Assembly: GCA_030603495.1 (NCBI GenBank)
Contig: JAUVXR010000004.1
Coordinates: 1 to 64,000, forward strand
Reading direction: 5' to 3'
DNA: 64,000 bases
Source: a bacterium
GTDB taxonomy: Bacteria; Armatimonadota; Zipacnadia; Zipacnadales; Zipacnadaceae
A model generated the notes under the pieces. It made no database searches. It was not told the origin of the DNA and saw only the letters and a program-made list of their open reading frames with translations. Position numbers and translations under genes: made by a program. Positions within the stretch are counted from its first letter, which is position 1. Each line of letters opens with the position of its first letter. Below, one piece after another: positions 41,518 to 50,452 of the stretch.

Positions 41518-42732
41518 TCATGCGGGGCTTCGTGCCACCATGAGTCCTTTCAACTCCGAATATGTTCCGGTAATCACTTGAACAGCTTCGTCAACTTCTT
41601 CAGGGACATTCTGCTCGGAGAAACTAAAGCGAATGCTCTCAAATGCCTGTTCCGCCGTCAGCCCCATTGCCAGCAACACGTGCGAGGGTTCAGGAATCTG
41701 GGAGGTGCAAGCGGAACTCTGCGAACAGTATATACCCCTGTTGTTCAACCTTGCCATGAATGCCTGTCCGTCCACGCCTGGAAAGCGAAGATTCGAGGTA
41801 TTGCACACTCTGCCGGCATTCCCCGAGTTCACGACGACCCCCTGGCATCGAGCCAATATTGCATTCTCAAACCGATCTCGAAGGTGGGCAAGCCGAGTGC
41901 AGATATTAGGCATTCGGCACCGTCGCAACGCCGCCGCCTTGCCGATTCCTGCGATTCCCAGCAGATTCTCCGTTCCCGGACGAAGACCGGATTCTTGGGT
42001 TCCACCACCGAGCATTGGTGAAAGCGGTGTTCCCGGGCGGCGATACGTTACTCCGATACCCTTTGGAGCGTGAAACTTGTGCCCACTAAACGTCATGTAG
42101 TCTATCGGGATATCCGTAACCGCTATCTGCAGTTTTCCGACGGCCTGAGCTGCATCCGTATGGAATAACACACCACGGGATCGGCAGATAGCGGCAATGT
42201 CACTAATAGGCTGAATTGTACCGGTTTCATTGTTCACCCATTGAATCGAGACCAATGATGTGTCAGGCGTTACCAACTTGTCCGCGGCATCAAGCAGGAC
42301 CAGCCCGTTGTCATCAACAGGAATCTCGTGAACCGTCACGCCCTCGGCTTTTAGAAAGCCCGCTTTCTGGCGGATCGACTCGTGCTCGATAGGAGTAATA
42401 ACAACCTTGGAGGGACGTTTTCTAGTGAGTGCGTGTAGTACCCAGTTGTTGGCCTCGGTCCCGCTGCTAGTGAAGAAGATGTGCTCAGTGGAAGCTCCGA
42501 TCAGTTCCGCAACCGCCTCGCGAGCGATAGATAACACGTGCCGTGCGGCATCGCCAGCTTGGTGCGCACTCGACGGGTTTGAGGGGCCAATAAGAAGAGC
42601 CTCCTGGATTGCGCCATGGACTTCTGGCAAGAGAGCTGTTGTTGCATTGTTATCGAGGTAGATCACCGTCTCATCGCCCACGTGATCCCGCAGAATCTCC
42701 AGATTATCCCCAAATACAGCTTGTTTCTCCAT
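41518..42732 (-). CDS. sspA: Cysteine desulfurase, SspA/DndA/IscS-like, with an atypical N-terminal extension
   Basis: VIYLDNNATTALLPEV, WVNNETGTIQPIS, HTDAAQAVGKL, FSGHKFHAPKG, SSACTSQ. Confidence 0.88.
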   Translation of the reverse strand: MEKQAVFGDNLEILRDHVGDETVIYLDNNATTALLPEVHGAIQEALLIGPSNPSSAHQAGDAARHVLSIAREAVAELIGASTEHIFFTSSGTEANNWVLHALTRKRPSKVVITPIEHESIRQKAGFLKAEGVTVHEIPVDDNGLVLLDAADKLVTPDTSLVSIQWVNNETGTIQPISDIAAICRSRGVLFHTDAAQAVGKLQIAVTDIPIDYMTFSGHKFHAPKGIGVTYRRPGTPLSPMLGGGTQESGLRPGTENLLGIAGIGKAAALRRCRMPNICTRLAHLRDRFENAILARCQGVVVNSGNAGRVCNTSNLRFPGVDGQAFMARLNNRGIYCSQSSACTSQIPEPSHVLLAMGLTAEQAFESIRFSFSEQNVPEEVDEAVQVITGTYSELKGLMVARSPA

Positions 42733-42807
42733 TTACTATACATAAACGGCCCCAATCCCCGACATGATAGCTACTGCCTGCGACAACAGTAACTCGCTCT
42801 CTCGAGC

Positions 42808-43875
42808 TCACAAAGAACTGCCAAAGGCAAGTCCGCGATCCCCAAGACTAATGCCCGACTCCAGCCCCGGCAAGTGTTCAATCGGGATATTGCCTCGTTC
42901 GAGGTCTTCCTCGTGGTGTACATAGTCGCCTGCTCGCCACTCTCCCTGCACATAGACTCCGAACTCCACCGGCTCTTGTTCCTCTACATACACCTGGCCG
43001 ACCAACTGGAGGCGACACCAGCCGTCATATCCTTGCTGCTTAGGGATATGGAAGTCAAGGTACATGCATTCGTCCGCGCCCGGCAATATCGGCCTCCTTG
43101 GCTCCCATGCCAATACCCACCTCCCGGGAGTGGTCGACACCAAACTCCGCCACTCATCCTGTGGACGCCGATGGACTGGTTGGCTGCCTCGCCCGTTTAC
43201 TAACCGAAGTGCTACATTTCTGGCTGGTGCCATCCCTGTGTTTTTCACCCGCACGCATAACCGGATCGACACTTCCGCTCCCCCTGGAACTATGTTATAC
43301 CATGGTGGATCTATTGTCAGCCGGGGGCGCCGCCTCGCCCCCACCATGTCCATTATCTCGTAATCCAGCATTGGTACGCAGCCTGCGCATCCACGCCTGT
43401 AATAGATCGCACGCTTGCGTACTTGATGCGGCGCTGTATAGCTCCGCGGCACAAATATCACATATCCATGTCGACCCTCAGACTGATTCGGGTCTGGGAA
43501 CTGGTGCATCCTGAAGTTCTCAGGCGGCACCGCCGGCAGCAATCCACTCAACAGAATGTCCTGCAGCCATTGCAGCGAACGCTCCTTGGTCGTCCCCTCA
43601 ATTTTGCTTGGTTTTCTGTATCCCTTATCATCATCCGTCCCTTCTTCTTTCACGCCGACAATAATAACACCACCTTCTGAATTCAAGAAAGAACATACTG
43701 CCCTGCAAAGGTTTACAGGGTCCTCCTGCAGGACCTGAGCGCTCTTATACTCTAGGTTATGGGCTTCCTCCTGCTTGTCGGCGACGAGTTGCTGAATGTG
43801 TGCTGACTCGCCAGCCGGGAAGTCCTCCGGCTTGTACCCACCGTACAGCTTTTCCTTTTCCCCTTCATTCGGCAT
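42808..43875 (-). CDS. AlbA_2/Schlafen-like putative DNA-binding protein
   Basis: EEAHNLEYKSAQVL...VCSFLNSEGGVIIVGVKEEG...IYYRRGCAGCVPM; start at MPNEGEKEK (43875) preferred. Confidence 0.75.
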   Translation of the reverse strand: MPNEGEKEKLYGGYKPEDFPAGESAHIQQLVADKQEEAHNLEYKSAQVLQEDPVNLCRAVCSFLNSEGGVIIVGVKEEGTDDDKGYRKPSKIEGTTKERSLQWLQDILLSGLLPAVPPENFRMHQFPDPNQSEGRHGYVIFVPRSYTAPHQVRKRAIYYRRGCAGCVPMLDYEIMDMVGARRRPRLTIDPPWYNIVPGGAEVSIRLCVRVKNTGMAPARNVALRLVNGRGSQPVHRRPQDEWRSLVSTTPGRWVLAWEPRRPILPGADECMYLDFHIPKQQGYDGWCRLQLVGQVYVEEQEPVEFGVYVQGEWRAGDYVHHEEDLERGNIPIEHLPGLESGISLGDRGLAFGSSL

Positions 43876-43895
43876 TGCTTGTCCTCGCCCACAGT

Positions 43896-44012
43896 TTACG
43901 CCTGTCCACCGCTTGCTGTCAATCGCCACACACACCGCCGCTGCATGTCCAGAGAGACGCCTTTGCGGGCTTGCTCCTGTGTGCTAACTGGCGTATAGAG
44001 TGCAGCTTTCAT
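43896..44012 (-). pseudogene. Serine recombinase N-terminal stub
   Basis: MKAALYTPVSTQEQARKGVSLDMQRR matches the resolvase N-terminus (YTxVSTxEQA...GxSLxxQ), then unrelated sequence and a stop. Confidence 0.8.
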
Positions 44013-44557
44013 TTCCTCGCGAATGTCGCCGACACAAAGGGCGGCGCAGGCGATACCGAGATCTGGATCTGCTTCAAGAGTTGCTCCAACGGGGTCCCAA
44101 GGAGCTTCGTCTGGATGTCCTTCTCCAGCGAAGACAGCGTCACCTCGCCGCTCCTCAGGGTGTCGTGCAGTAGTTTGACACAATCCTCACGCTGTCGGGC
44201 GCTCAACGAACCAAGCACAATCAGTCCGTATTCCGGGTCTCGCTGAGTCCCGTGCTTCTTAGCTTCCTGGAGCTATTGCGGCGGCACCTTGGTAACAAGC
44301 AGAATCGGGAACTTGAAGTACATCTCCTCCTCTTGGGCCGCATCGAGCTCGCCCAGATACGCATCAATGACCTCGGTGCAGAACAGCGGGTACTCCTCGG
44401 CGCCTACCAACAGTATGTCGTCGCCAAGCTGCGCGCCCATCCTATAGAAGTCGTCATTGGCCAGCCTGTGCTCTTCCGTCAGGGCGTCCTCAAGGACGAA
44501 CACATAGTAGCCCTTTTCCGTCGGCACGCGGTTCAGACACGAGCAGCGGTAACTCAC
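44009..44557 (-). pseudogene. Hypothetical protein split by one in-frame TAG; overlaps the recombinase start by ATGA
   Basis: ORFs 44273..44557 and 44009..44218 share a frame: ...LLVTKVPPQ*LQEAKKHGTQRDPEYGLIVLGSLSARQREDC... Confidence 0.55.
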
Positions 44558-44813
44558 TGGTCATCCCTCCTCATGGGGTGTTCGCTCGCTGGGTTGGCCC
44601 CACACCGAATCGCCAACACCTCCTTGCCCCCAGTCTGCGCCTGTCCACCGGTTGCGGAATGAGAGCGTGCGGGGCCGCCTGTTCTTGTCTCAGCCTTCCG
44701 CTTCTTTTCGGCCAAAACAGGCGATTTATCCCTATCTCTACCCTTGTTCGCCTCCCTTTCGTCGCGTCTACGGGCTTCCTGTGCGCTTCTGCGATTACCT
44801 TATCGCCTGCCGC

Positions 44814-45143
44814 TCACTTATGGAGTCTGAACCTTGCGTCGCCCAGCGGCTCGAGTTCCAGTTCAGGCGGATGTCCAGTAGGCCACGGCGCGAGTCCTTC
44901 ACGTAGCATCCACGCTCCTATTCGTGGGGATCGCAGTTCAATACACGAGCGCCAGAACGAGGGCGACACATTTATGGCTACGTCCTCTTGCCCATCCAGG
45001 TCCACAATTACCGTTTTCCAATTCGGCTCAAATGATTGTCCGCGATCCTGCCGGCTTATTCGGATGCCATACCCAGCGCCAGTCTGGTTGTTCGGCGATC
45101 CACCCCACCATCCAGCGACTTTCATAACGATCCCCGGTCTCAC
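44814..45143 (-). CDS. Hypothetical small protein
   Basis: MRPGIVMKVAGWWGGSPNNQTGAGYGIRISRQDRGQSFEPNWKTVIVDLDGQ...: coherent composition. Confidence 0.55.
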   Translation of the reverse strand: MRPGIVMKVAGWWGGSPNNQTGAGYGIRISRQDRGQSFEPNWKTVIVDLDGQEDVAINVSPSFWRSCIELRSPRIGAWMLREGLAPWPTGHPPELELEPLGDARFRLHK

Positions 45144-45597
45144 TATACTATTCTCTCAAAGCTTCTGTGCTCAACCGACGGCATCCAGGGCCTCGGCTCT
45201 TGCTGCCCGCTGCTCTTTGGACAGGTTCACCAGGGCTTCGGCAAGCCACTGCGCCTCGTCGCCTTCGGTACCCGCCCGACCCGTGTCTGTACTTCATCGC
45301 CTCCATCGAGGACACCTGCCCCGCACGGGCAGTCCGCACTCGTTGCGCCACTATTCTTCGGCCAGCGCATCCACCTGCTCCTGCAGTTCTGCAAGCTGCT
45401 GCTGCAACTCGGCGATCTGCTCTTGGCGCTTGTGCTTGCCGTGTATCTTTGCTTGCAAGGCTACCGGGTTGACGTGCGTGTAGACCTGCCAGGCGCTGTA
45501 AGCCCCGTTTTGCCCCAGGGTAAAAAACACCACATCTCTCCTCGCGGCACGTTCTGGGGCCTCTGGTGGCCCACCGGCAACCTTCTGAGAGGTTATG

Positions 45598-46495
45598 TCG
45601 GGAGCAATCAGTGCAGGGCACAGAGAATGTTGTGCGCAGCAGGAAAGGATATGGAGAATCGCAGCTAGTATCGGGGTGTATTGGGTAAGTTATGCGCAGC
45701 AGGGAGGAATTGGTGCAGGACACAGAGAATGTTAGACGTAGCAATAGAGCATATGGGAAATCCCAGGTACTGAGCGGTTGTAGAGTCCTGTTCCATGACC
45801 CAAGCGGCCACTGAATAGCCATCTCTGCACGCACTTGGTGCTGCAGAATAGTACCCAGAGAAGCGCGATCTTGGCCCGAATTTGGAGGTATGACTGATGA
45901 AGAGCTTCTGTTGCTGCCGTTTCCTACTGGCTGTAGCGATATTGGTAATCTCCCTGGTCTGGTGGACGACAGGCTGGGGGCAGATTGTCGTAGCTATCGC
46001 CGCCGCCCTTCTGGTCATAATGAGCATCTTCTCCAACTGCTGCTGTTGTCGGGGAAAACAGAATGAATCGGCTTGCGTGACCGGGCCGCCGTCTTCCCCC
46101 GAGGGAGACTGGTAGACCAGCGCAGGAAGCGGTCTAGGGACCGTGCCACGCTTGAGCAAGGCTTAAAGCATAGGCAGACCGCGAACGGCGCGTCTTGGGC
46201 GTTCTGTGGGACGCGCGACGGGCCTGTCCTGTGGCCCTGCCTATCTCCGCCCCCCCACAGTTGAATGTTGCCCACGCGCGCCGTCGTATTCCCCTTATTT
46301 AGTCCACTCTGAATAATCTGCAAGAACTGGGAAAATCTTAGAAAAATTCTCTTCGCCGAAGTAACCCTTGACGCACGCTAACGGTGAATCTGAGCAGCCA
46401 ATGATCTGTAGTCTCGCTAACAGTCGGCAGGAATCAGTGCTGCAAACAGAGAATGCTAAACGCAGCAACAGAGGGGATGGGAAATCCCAGCTAAG
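45598..46495. repeat. Three dispersed ~70-bp repeats (45598-45666, 45695-45766, 46424-46495)
   Basis: Shared core GGAAT(C/T)(A/G)GTGC..(A)CAGAGAATG(T/C)T...CGCAGCA...ATGGGAAATCCCAGCTA. Confidence 0.75.
45897..46115 (+). CDS. Small Cys-cluster membrane protein
   Basis: GGAGG then ATG; MKSFCCCRFLLAVAILVISLVWWTTGWGQIVVAIAAALLVIMSIFSNCCCCRGK. Confidence 0.6.
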   Translation: MKSFCCCRFLLAVAILVISLVWWTTGWGQIVVAIAAALLVIMSIFSNCCCCRGKQNESACVTGPPSSPEGDW

Positions 46496-46515
46496 ACGTA
46501 TTTGAGGAACTCCGT

Positions 46516-47955
46516 ATGGCGACCATCTTCGTGAGAGAATCACTGACTGATAAGGTAGGCGCCCTCTGGCTGTACCGAGATCTGCTCTTTCACTATGGCC
46601 TCAGGTTCAGTGAAGTCAAAGTGTGCAAGCAGCTGCCCCAGAGAATCACGCCGCAGGATTTCCTGCTCTGGGAGGGCGAAGCGGCTCGGCTCCCTCCTCT
46701 CCCTCGACACACCACTGGCCAAATCCGCTCCCGGAAAAGCGGTTCCTTCGGACTCGTTCATGCACACACTCGTGCGGACTTCGACCTCCTGGTCAGCCGC
46801 TGGGATGAGGTAGAGGCTGCCGCTGGTCACCTTTTCTTTGCTGGCGGTGTCACTGAGCAAGAGCAGGGCACGAATGACCTGCGCTGGGTGCTGGACCGCC
46901 TGGTACAGTGCCACTCACACTCCTACCTGCGGTCGGTGGATTGGGAAAAGCTCGAAAGAGGAGCGCGCCGGCGAATCGAGTCCGCTGACGACGCATGCGC
47001 GCACTTCCAGGCCTGGGCATGGCTCTTTGCCCAACTCAAAGACGGTCATACCAAGCTCGTTAGGGTCGAGGGCACAAGCGCCTGCTGTCGTGTGCACTGC
47101 GGCGTCTACGGTCGTTTCGTGGACCGTCATTGCTTCTTGGTGGAAACGGTTTGTCCCCAAAGCGCGGCTGAAGAGGCCGACATCACACCGGGCGATCAGG
47201 TAGTGGCAGTCAACGGCTGCGATTGGCCTACCTATCTGCGGCAGGAAGGTAGCTACTGGGCCGCGGGCACTGCACATTTCCGTCGTGCCTGCTGGCCCTT
47301 CATGCCCTGGTATCAACCTGTGGGCACCTGTCTGGAGCTAGAGACTTGCGATGGAAAGCGGACTCTCCATTTCGGTGAAGAATCATATCCCGGCTTCTTT
47401 CACTGGCTCTATGAGGGTCGCCCTGAGCCTCTATCCTTCCAGCGACTCGGCCCTGACCGATACCGTTTGCGCATTGCCTATTTCCCAGGCGATGATGAGT
47501 TCGTCTCCTGCTGCAAGGAAGCGCTGATGGCGGTCCCGGAGAAGGCGGAGCTCGAGCTCGACTTGCGGGCCAATGGTGGCGGCAACGCCGTAACTGGGCG
47601 GAAGGTGGCAGGCATGCTATTGCCTCGAGGGACTCCTCTATCCCGACACCGGGGACGACGCGTGGGTGGTTCATTTACTCCCTGGGTAGTCTGCCACAAC
47701 GAAGACGATCCGGTTTACCTGGGGCCACTGACAGTCATGATGAATGAACTGTGCGCGTCCGCAACGGAAGGAGTGTTGGGCGCGTTGAAGGCGGCGGGCC
47801 GCGCGAAACTCGTCGGGCGCCGATCCGCCGGTAGTTCCGGCGACCACCGCACTTTCCTATCGCCAGGAGGGATCCGATTCACGTGTTCTTCTTGGGAGGA
47901 AACGACGCCCGCCGGTGAGCCAATCGAGGGCCACGGCATCACGACTAGGGGTTAG
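46516..47955 (+). CDS. S41-family (C-terminal-processing-like) peptidase
   Basis: VDRHCFLVETVCPQSAAEEADITPGDQVVAVNG (PDZ-like), LDLRANGGGNAVTG, MMNELCASATEGVLGALK, GRRSAGSSGD. Confidence 0.75.
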   Translation: MATIFVRESLTDKVGALWLYRDLLFHYGLRFSEVKVCKQLPQRITPQDFLLWEGEAARLPPLPRHTTGQIRSRKSGSFGLVHAHTRADFDLLVSRWDEVEAAAGHLFFAGGVTEQEQGTNDLRWVLDRLVQCHSHSYLRSVDWEKLERGARRRIESADDACAHFQAWAWLFAQLKDGHTKLVRVEGTSACCRVHCGVYGRFVDRHCFLVETVCPQSAAEEADITPGDQVVAVNGCDWPTYLRQEGSYWAAGTAHFRRACWPFMPWYQPVGTCLELETCDGKRTLHFGEESYPGFFHWLYEGRPEPLSFQRLGPDRYRLRIAYFPGDDEFVSCCKEALMAVPEKAELELDLRANGGGNAVTGRKVAGMLLPRGTPLSRHRGRRVGGSFTPWVVCHNEDDPVYLGPLTVMMNELCASATEGVLGALKAAGRAKLVGRRSAGSSGDHRTFLSPGGIRFTCSSWEETTPAGEPIEGHGITTRG

Positions 47956-48870
47956 AAGCCGGCTCTAGCCGTGGAGGGTATTGTCGTGGGTCGGTGGACG
48001 TACCAGGTGTAGACTAGGGTAAGCGGCAACCGCTCTATGGCCAGCATGATTGGGAAAACGTGCTCTTCTGGCTGACCGCCAGGGCCCACTCCTGCCACAA
48101 TGCCCCAACCATCGCGTTTGCAGGCGCTGCAAGCTCCGTTCTGCCCTCAGGTAGGGTAAAACCCTTGCAACCCCCTGTCGGTACGTGCTGTGGCCTACTG
48201 TGGCCCATCAATGGGCGCCTCTGTGCCCTCTATGGCCGAACACAGACGGTATCGGTTGGGACGCGCTTTAGGCTCGGTCTGATCTCGCCATCCTCGGTAT
48301 GCCTTTGGTACGGGTTTGGTTGGGTGTGTAAGCGGGCGCCGAAGGCATTCACGTTTCTGGGTTGACCATCGAGGTACCTCAGCCGCAGAGCCTGTACGTC
48401 CAGGAGGCGCGAGACCCCGAGAGCGTCAGACGCATGCTCCTGTCGATGGGTCTGCGTTCCGAGCTTGTGGCGAGCTACCACGGTCCCGATCCCGGAAGAA
48501 CCGGCAGCGGCACAATGAACTACCACGGTCTCTCTTACAGGCTCCAGTGCAATGTAATGCGCGGTCGGCGTACCGTGACTGCTGTCCGTTGTGGCGGCAC
48601 ATATTCTGCATCGGACAGGTGAGCAGCCTGCGGCGCGGGCTAGACCTGCTGGCCGGCGGGAAGGTCAAGAACACGTGTGCCGAGGGTTACAGTGACGACT
48701 GGCCTGCTTTGCCTGAGGACTAGCCGGATTGTACCTGACTACTCCGAGCCGGGCCGTGGGATCCTCCAGTTGGTACAGGTCTGGTACGGGTGTGAGAGCG
48801 TGGTCGCAGCTTGCACCCGGTTTGCACTTGCACTGTGCCTCCCGCACTTTACACTCGGTTCACCCCCGCT

Positions 48871-49185
48871 TTATCGCCTCAACCTCAGCCACCCGTGCGT
48901 GCCGGCCGGGGTGGTGCAGCGGTATGCTGGCGGATCCGGCCAGCTGCAGAGCCCGCCGCCCGGTCGGTGCGGCCAATCGTATGCAACACAGGTACAAGGC
49001 TTGTACCGGGCAGGTTTGTGCCCAGGCCGTAGTGGTAGTGGTGGCATAGGGCCTCTGTGGTGCCGGCCGGCGTGCGCCATGCAACGCTGCAACGGGTCCT
49101 CCCACATTGCCCAAGCGCGGCAGCGTTGGCCGTCCTTGCGGGTGGCAGTACATCGTCTCAGCTTCCGTGCTTTCTCGCTATACAT
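48871..49185 (-). CDS. Cys/His-rich small hypothetical protein
   Basis: RRCTATRKDGQRCRAWAMWEDPLQRCMAHAGRHHRGPM... regular C/H spacing. Confidence 0.55.
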   Translation of the reverse strand: MYSEKARKLRRCTATRKDGQRCRAWAMWEDPLQRCMAHAGRHHRGPMPPLPLRPGHKPARYKPCTCVAYDWPHRPGGGLCSWPDPPAYRCTTPAGTHGWLRLRR

Positions 49186-49465
49186 TTTCGCTACTCTTTT
49201 ATGGCACGCTGTGTGTCGAAATTCCCACTATCGCCCACTTGGTGACGATCATCGGTCTTTCCTATAGTCTCGCGACACTCTCCCGGAACAGTCACTACTA
49301 GGGATGTCGCCGCTGGTCTATAGAATGCAGCTCTACCCTCTTGGCACTAAGAGAATTCAATTAGCCAATTCATTGAAGTAAACAAGTTGAAGTCAATGAA
49401 TTGCGGAACATACAATTCATAGAAGTAACTCTAATAGTATTGATAATCACATTAGTTCAATGAAT

Positions 49466-50452
49466 TCAACTTTCTGCTTCTGCCGCTCTCTTCAGCTTGG
49501 CCTTCTCTTCTATCCTTGCTGCAATTCGCTCTGCACATGCAACGCGCTCTGTTGCCGTTAACCTATCGGCAACCTGCGCCTCCTCATCTTCTTGGATTTC
49601 CTCTATTTCCTCTTGGGTCAGGTTCTCGCCGCCAGTCGCCTGCTTCCAGTCGCTAGGAGGCTTTCCGACTTTCGGGTATTTACCACCTGGCCAGACTATG
49701 ACGCGTGGCGGCATTCCTAGCGCGTGCTGCAGTTGATCCTCTAGTTCGGCCTCATCCTCTAACCGCTCGCAGTTGATCGGCTCATTGTCGCCGTAACTTC
49801 TAGTCGAAAAATCCTTGTTGGCAAAGATATGTACGCGCTGCTCCGCAAGAGGTATTCTGCCACGACCCCCTTCATATCCCTCCCGAATCACTTTGTAGTA
49901 ATTGGCGCCTACCTCCCTTAGCTTCTGATACCGCCGGTTCCAATCCTGTGCCGGAAAGTAGTCGTGATACACCATATTGCTCTGGCTATACTCCTTTCGC
50001 AGCGCGTGCCACAGGATGCGCCCTATTCGATTCCTTCCCATCGCGCCACATTCTCGGCAGAGACGAGCGCCGCACTTATACGTCCCAATGAATGAATCAC
50101 CTGTCTTCGTGTTGTACAGATAGCACGGCGCATTCCCGCATAGCTTCATGGCTTCTGTTTGTACGATCCCTGGCCGCCAAAGAGACTCGAATCTGTCATA
50201 GCGGTCGAACCTCTTATGACTCAGTGTTAGCCGTATTTCTGGTATGCCTGTTCGGTTCGATGCTTCCTCCAACAGGTACCCAGGCAGCTCTATCTGTTCT
50301 AGCTCGATGTAGACAAGTATCGAATCAGCAATGTCGGAGGTCGGCTTGCCCGCCCTCGCGGTTATCTCATGCCTTCGGACTAACTTCCAAAGCTCGTGAT
50401 CATAATCTCGCAAGTCTTGTTGCGCTCTCGACGCCACGGCACGGCTCTCCAA
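49466..50452 (-). CDS. Hypothetical protein with CxxC zinc-finger-like segment (weakly Rep-like)
   Basis: CGNAPCYLYNTKTGDSFIGTYKCGARLCRECGAMGRNRIGRILWHAL. Confidence 0.6.
   Translation of the reverse strand: MESRAVASRAQQDLRDYDHELWKLVRRHEITARAGKPTSDIADSILVYIELEQIELPGYLLEEASNRTGIPEIRLTLSHKRFDRYDRFESLWRPGIVQTEAMKLCGNAPCYLYNTKTGDSFIGTYKCGARLCRECGAMGRNRIGRILWHALRKEYSQSNMVYHDYFPAQDWNRRYQKLREVGANYYKVIREGYEGGRGRIPLAEQRVHIFANKDFSTRSYGDNEPINCERLEDEAELEDQLQHALGMPPRVIVWPGGKYPKVGKPPSDWKQATGGENLTQEEIEEIQEDEEAQVADRLTATERVACAERIAARIEEKAKLKRAAEAES

Noticed and set aside
42808-43935. AlbA_2 protein starting at 43935
   Set aside because: The first 20 codons overlap the recombinase stub sequence; ATG at 43875 (MPNEGEKEK) is a better start.
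30961-44557. TAG stop-codon recoding suggested by two ORFs split by in-frame TAG
   Set aside because: pcrA (stop at 5297) and other normal genes terminate with TAG, so genome-wide reassignment is unlikely; nonsense mutations are simpler.
44578-45483. 301-aa plus-strand ORF
   Set aside because: Ser/Pro/Leu-rich translation typical of an antisense frame; the minus-strand 44814..45143 ORF is more protein-like.
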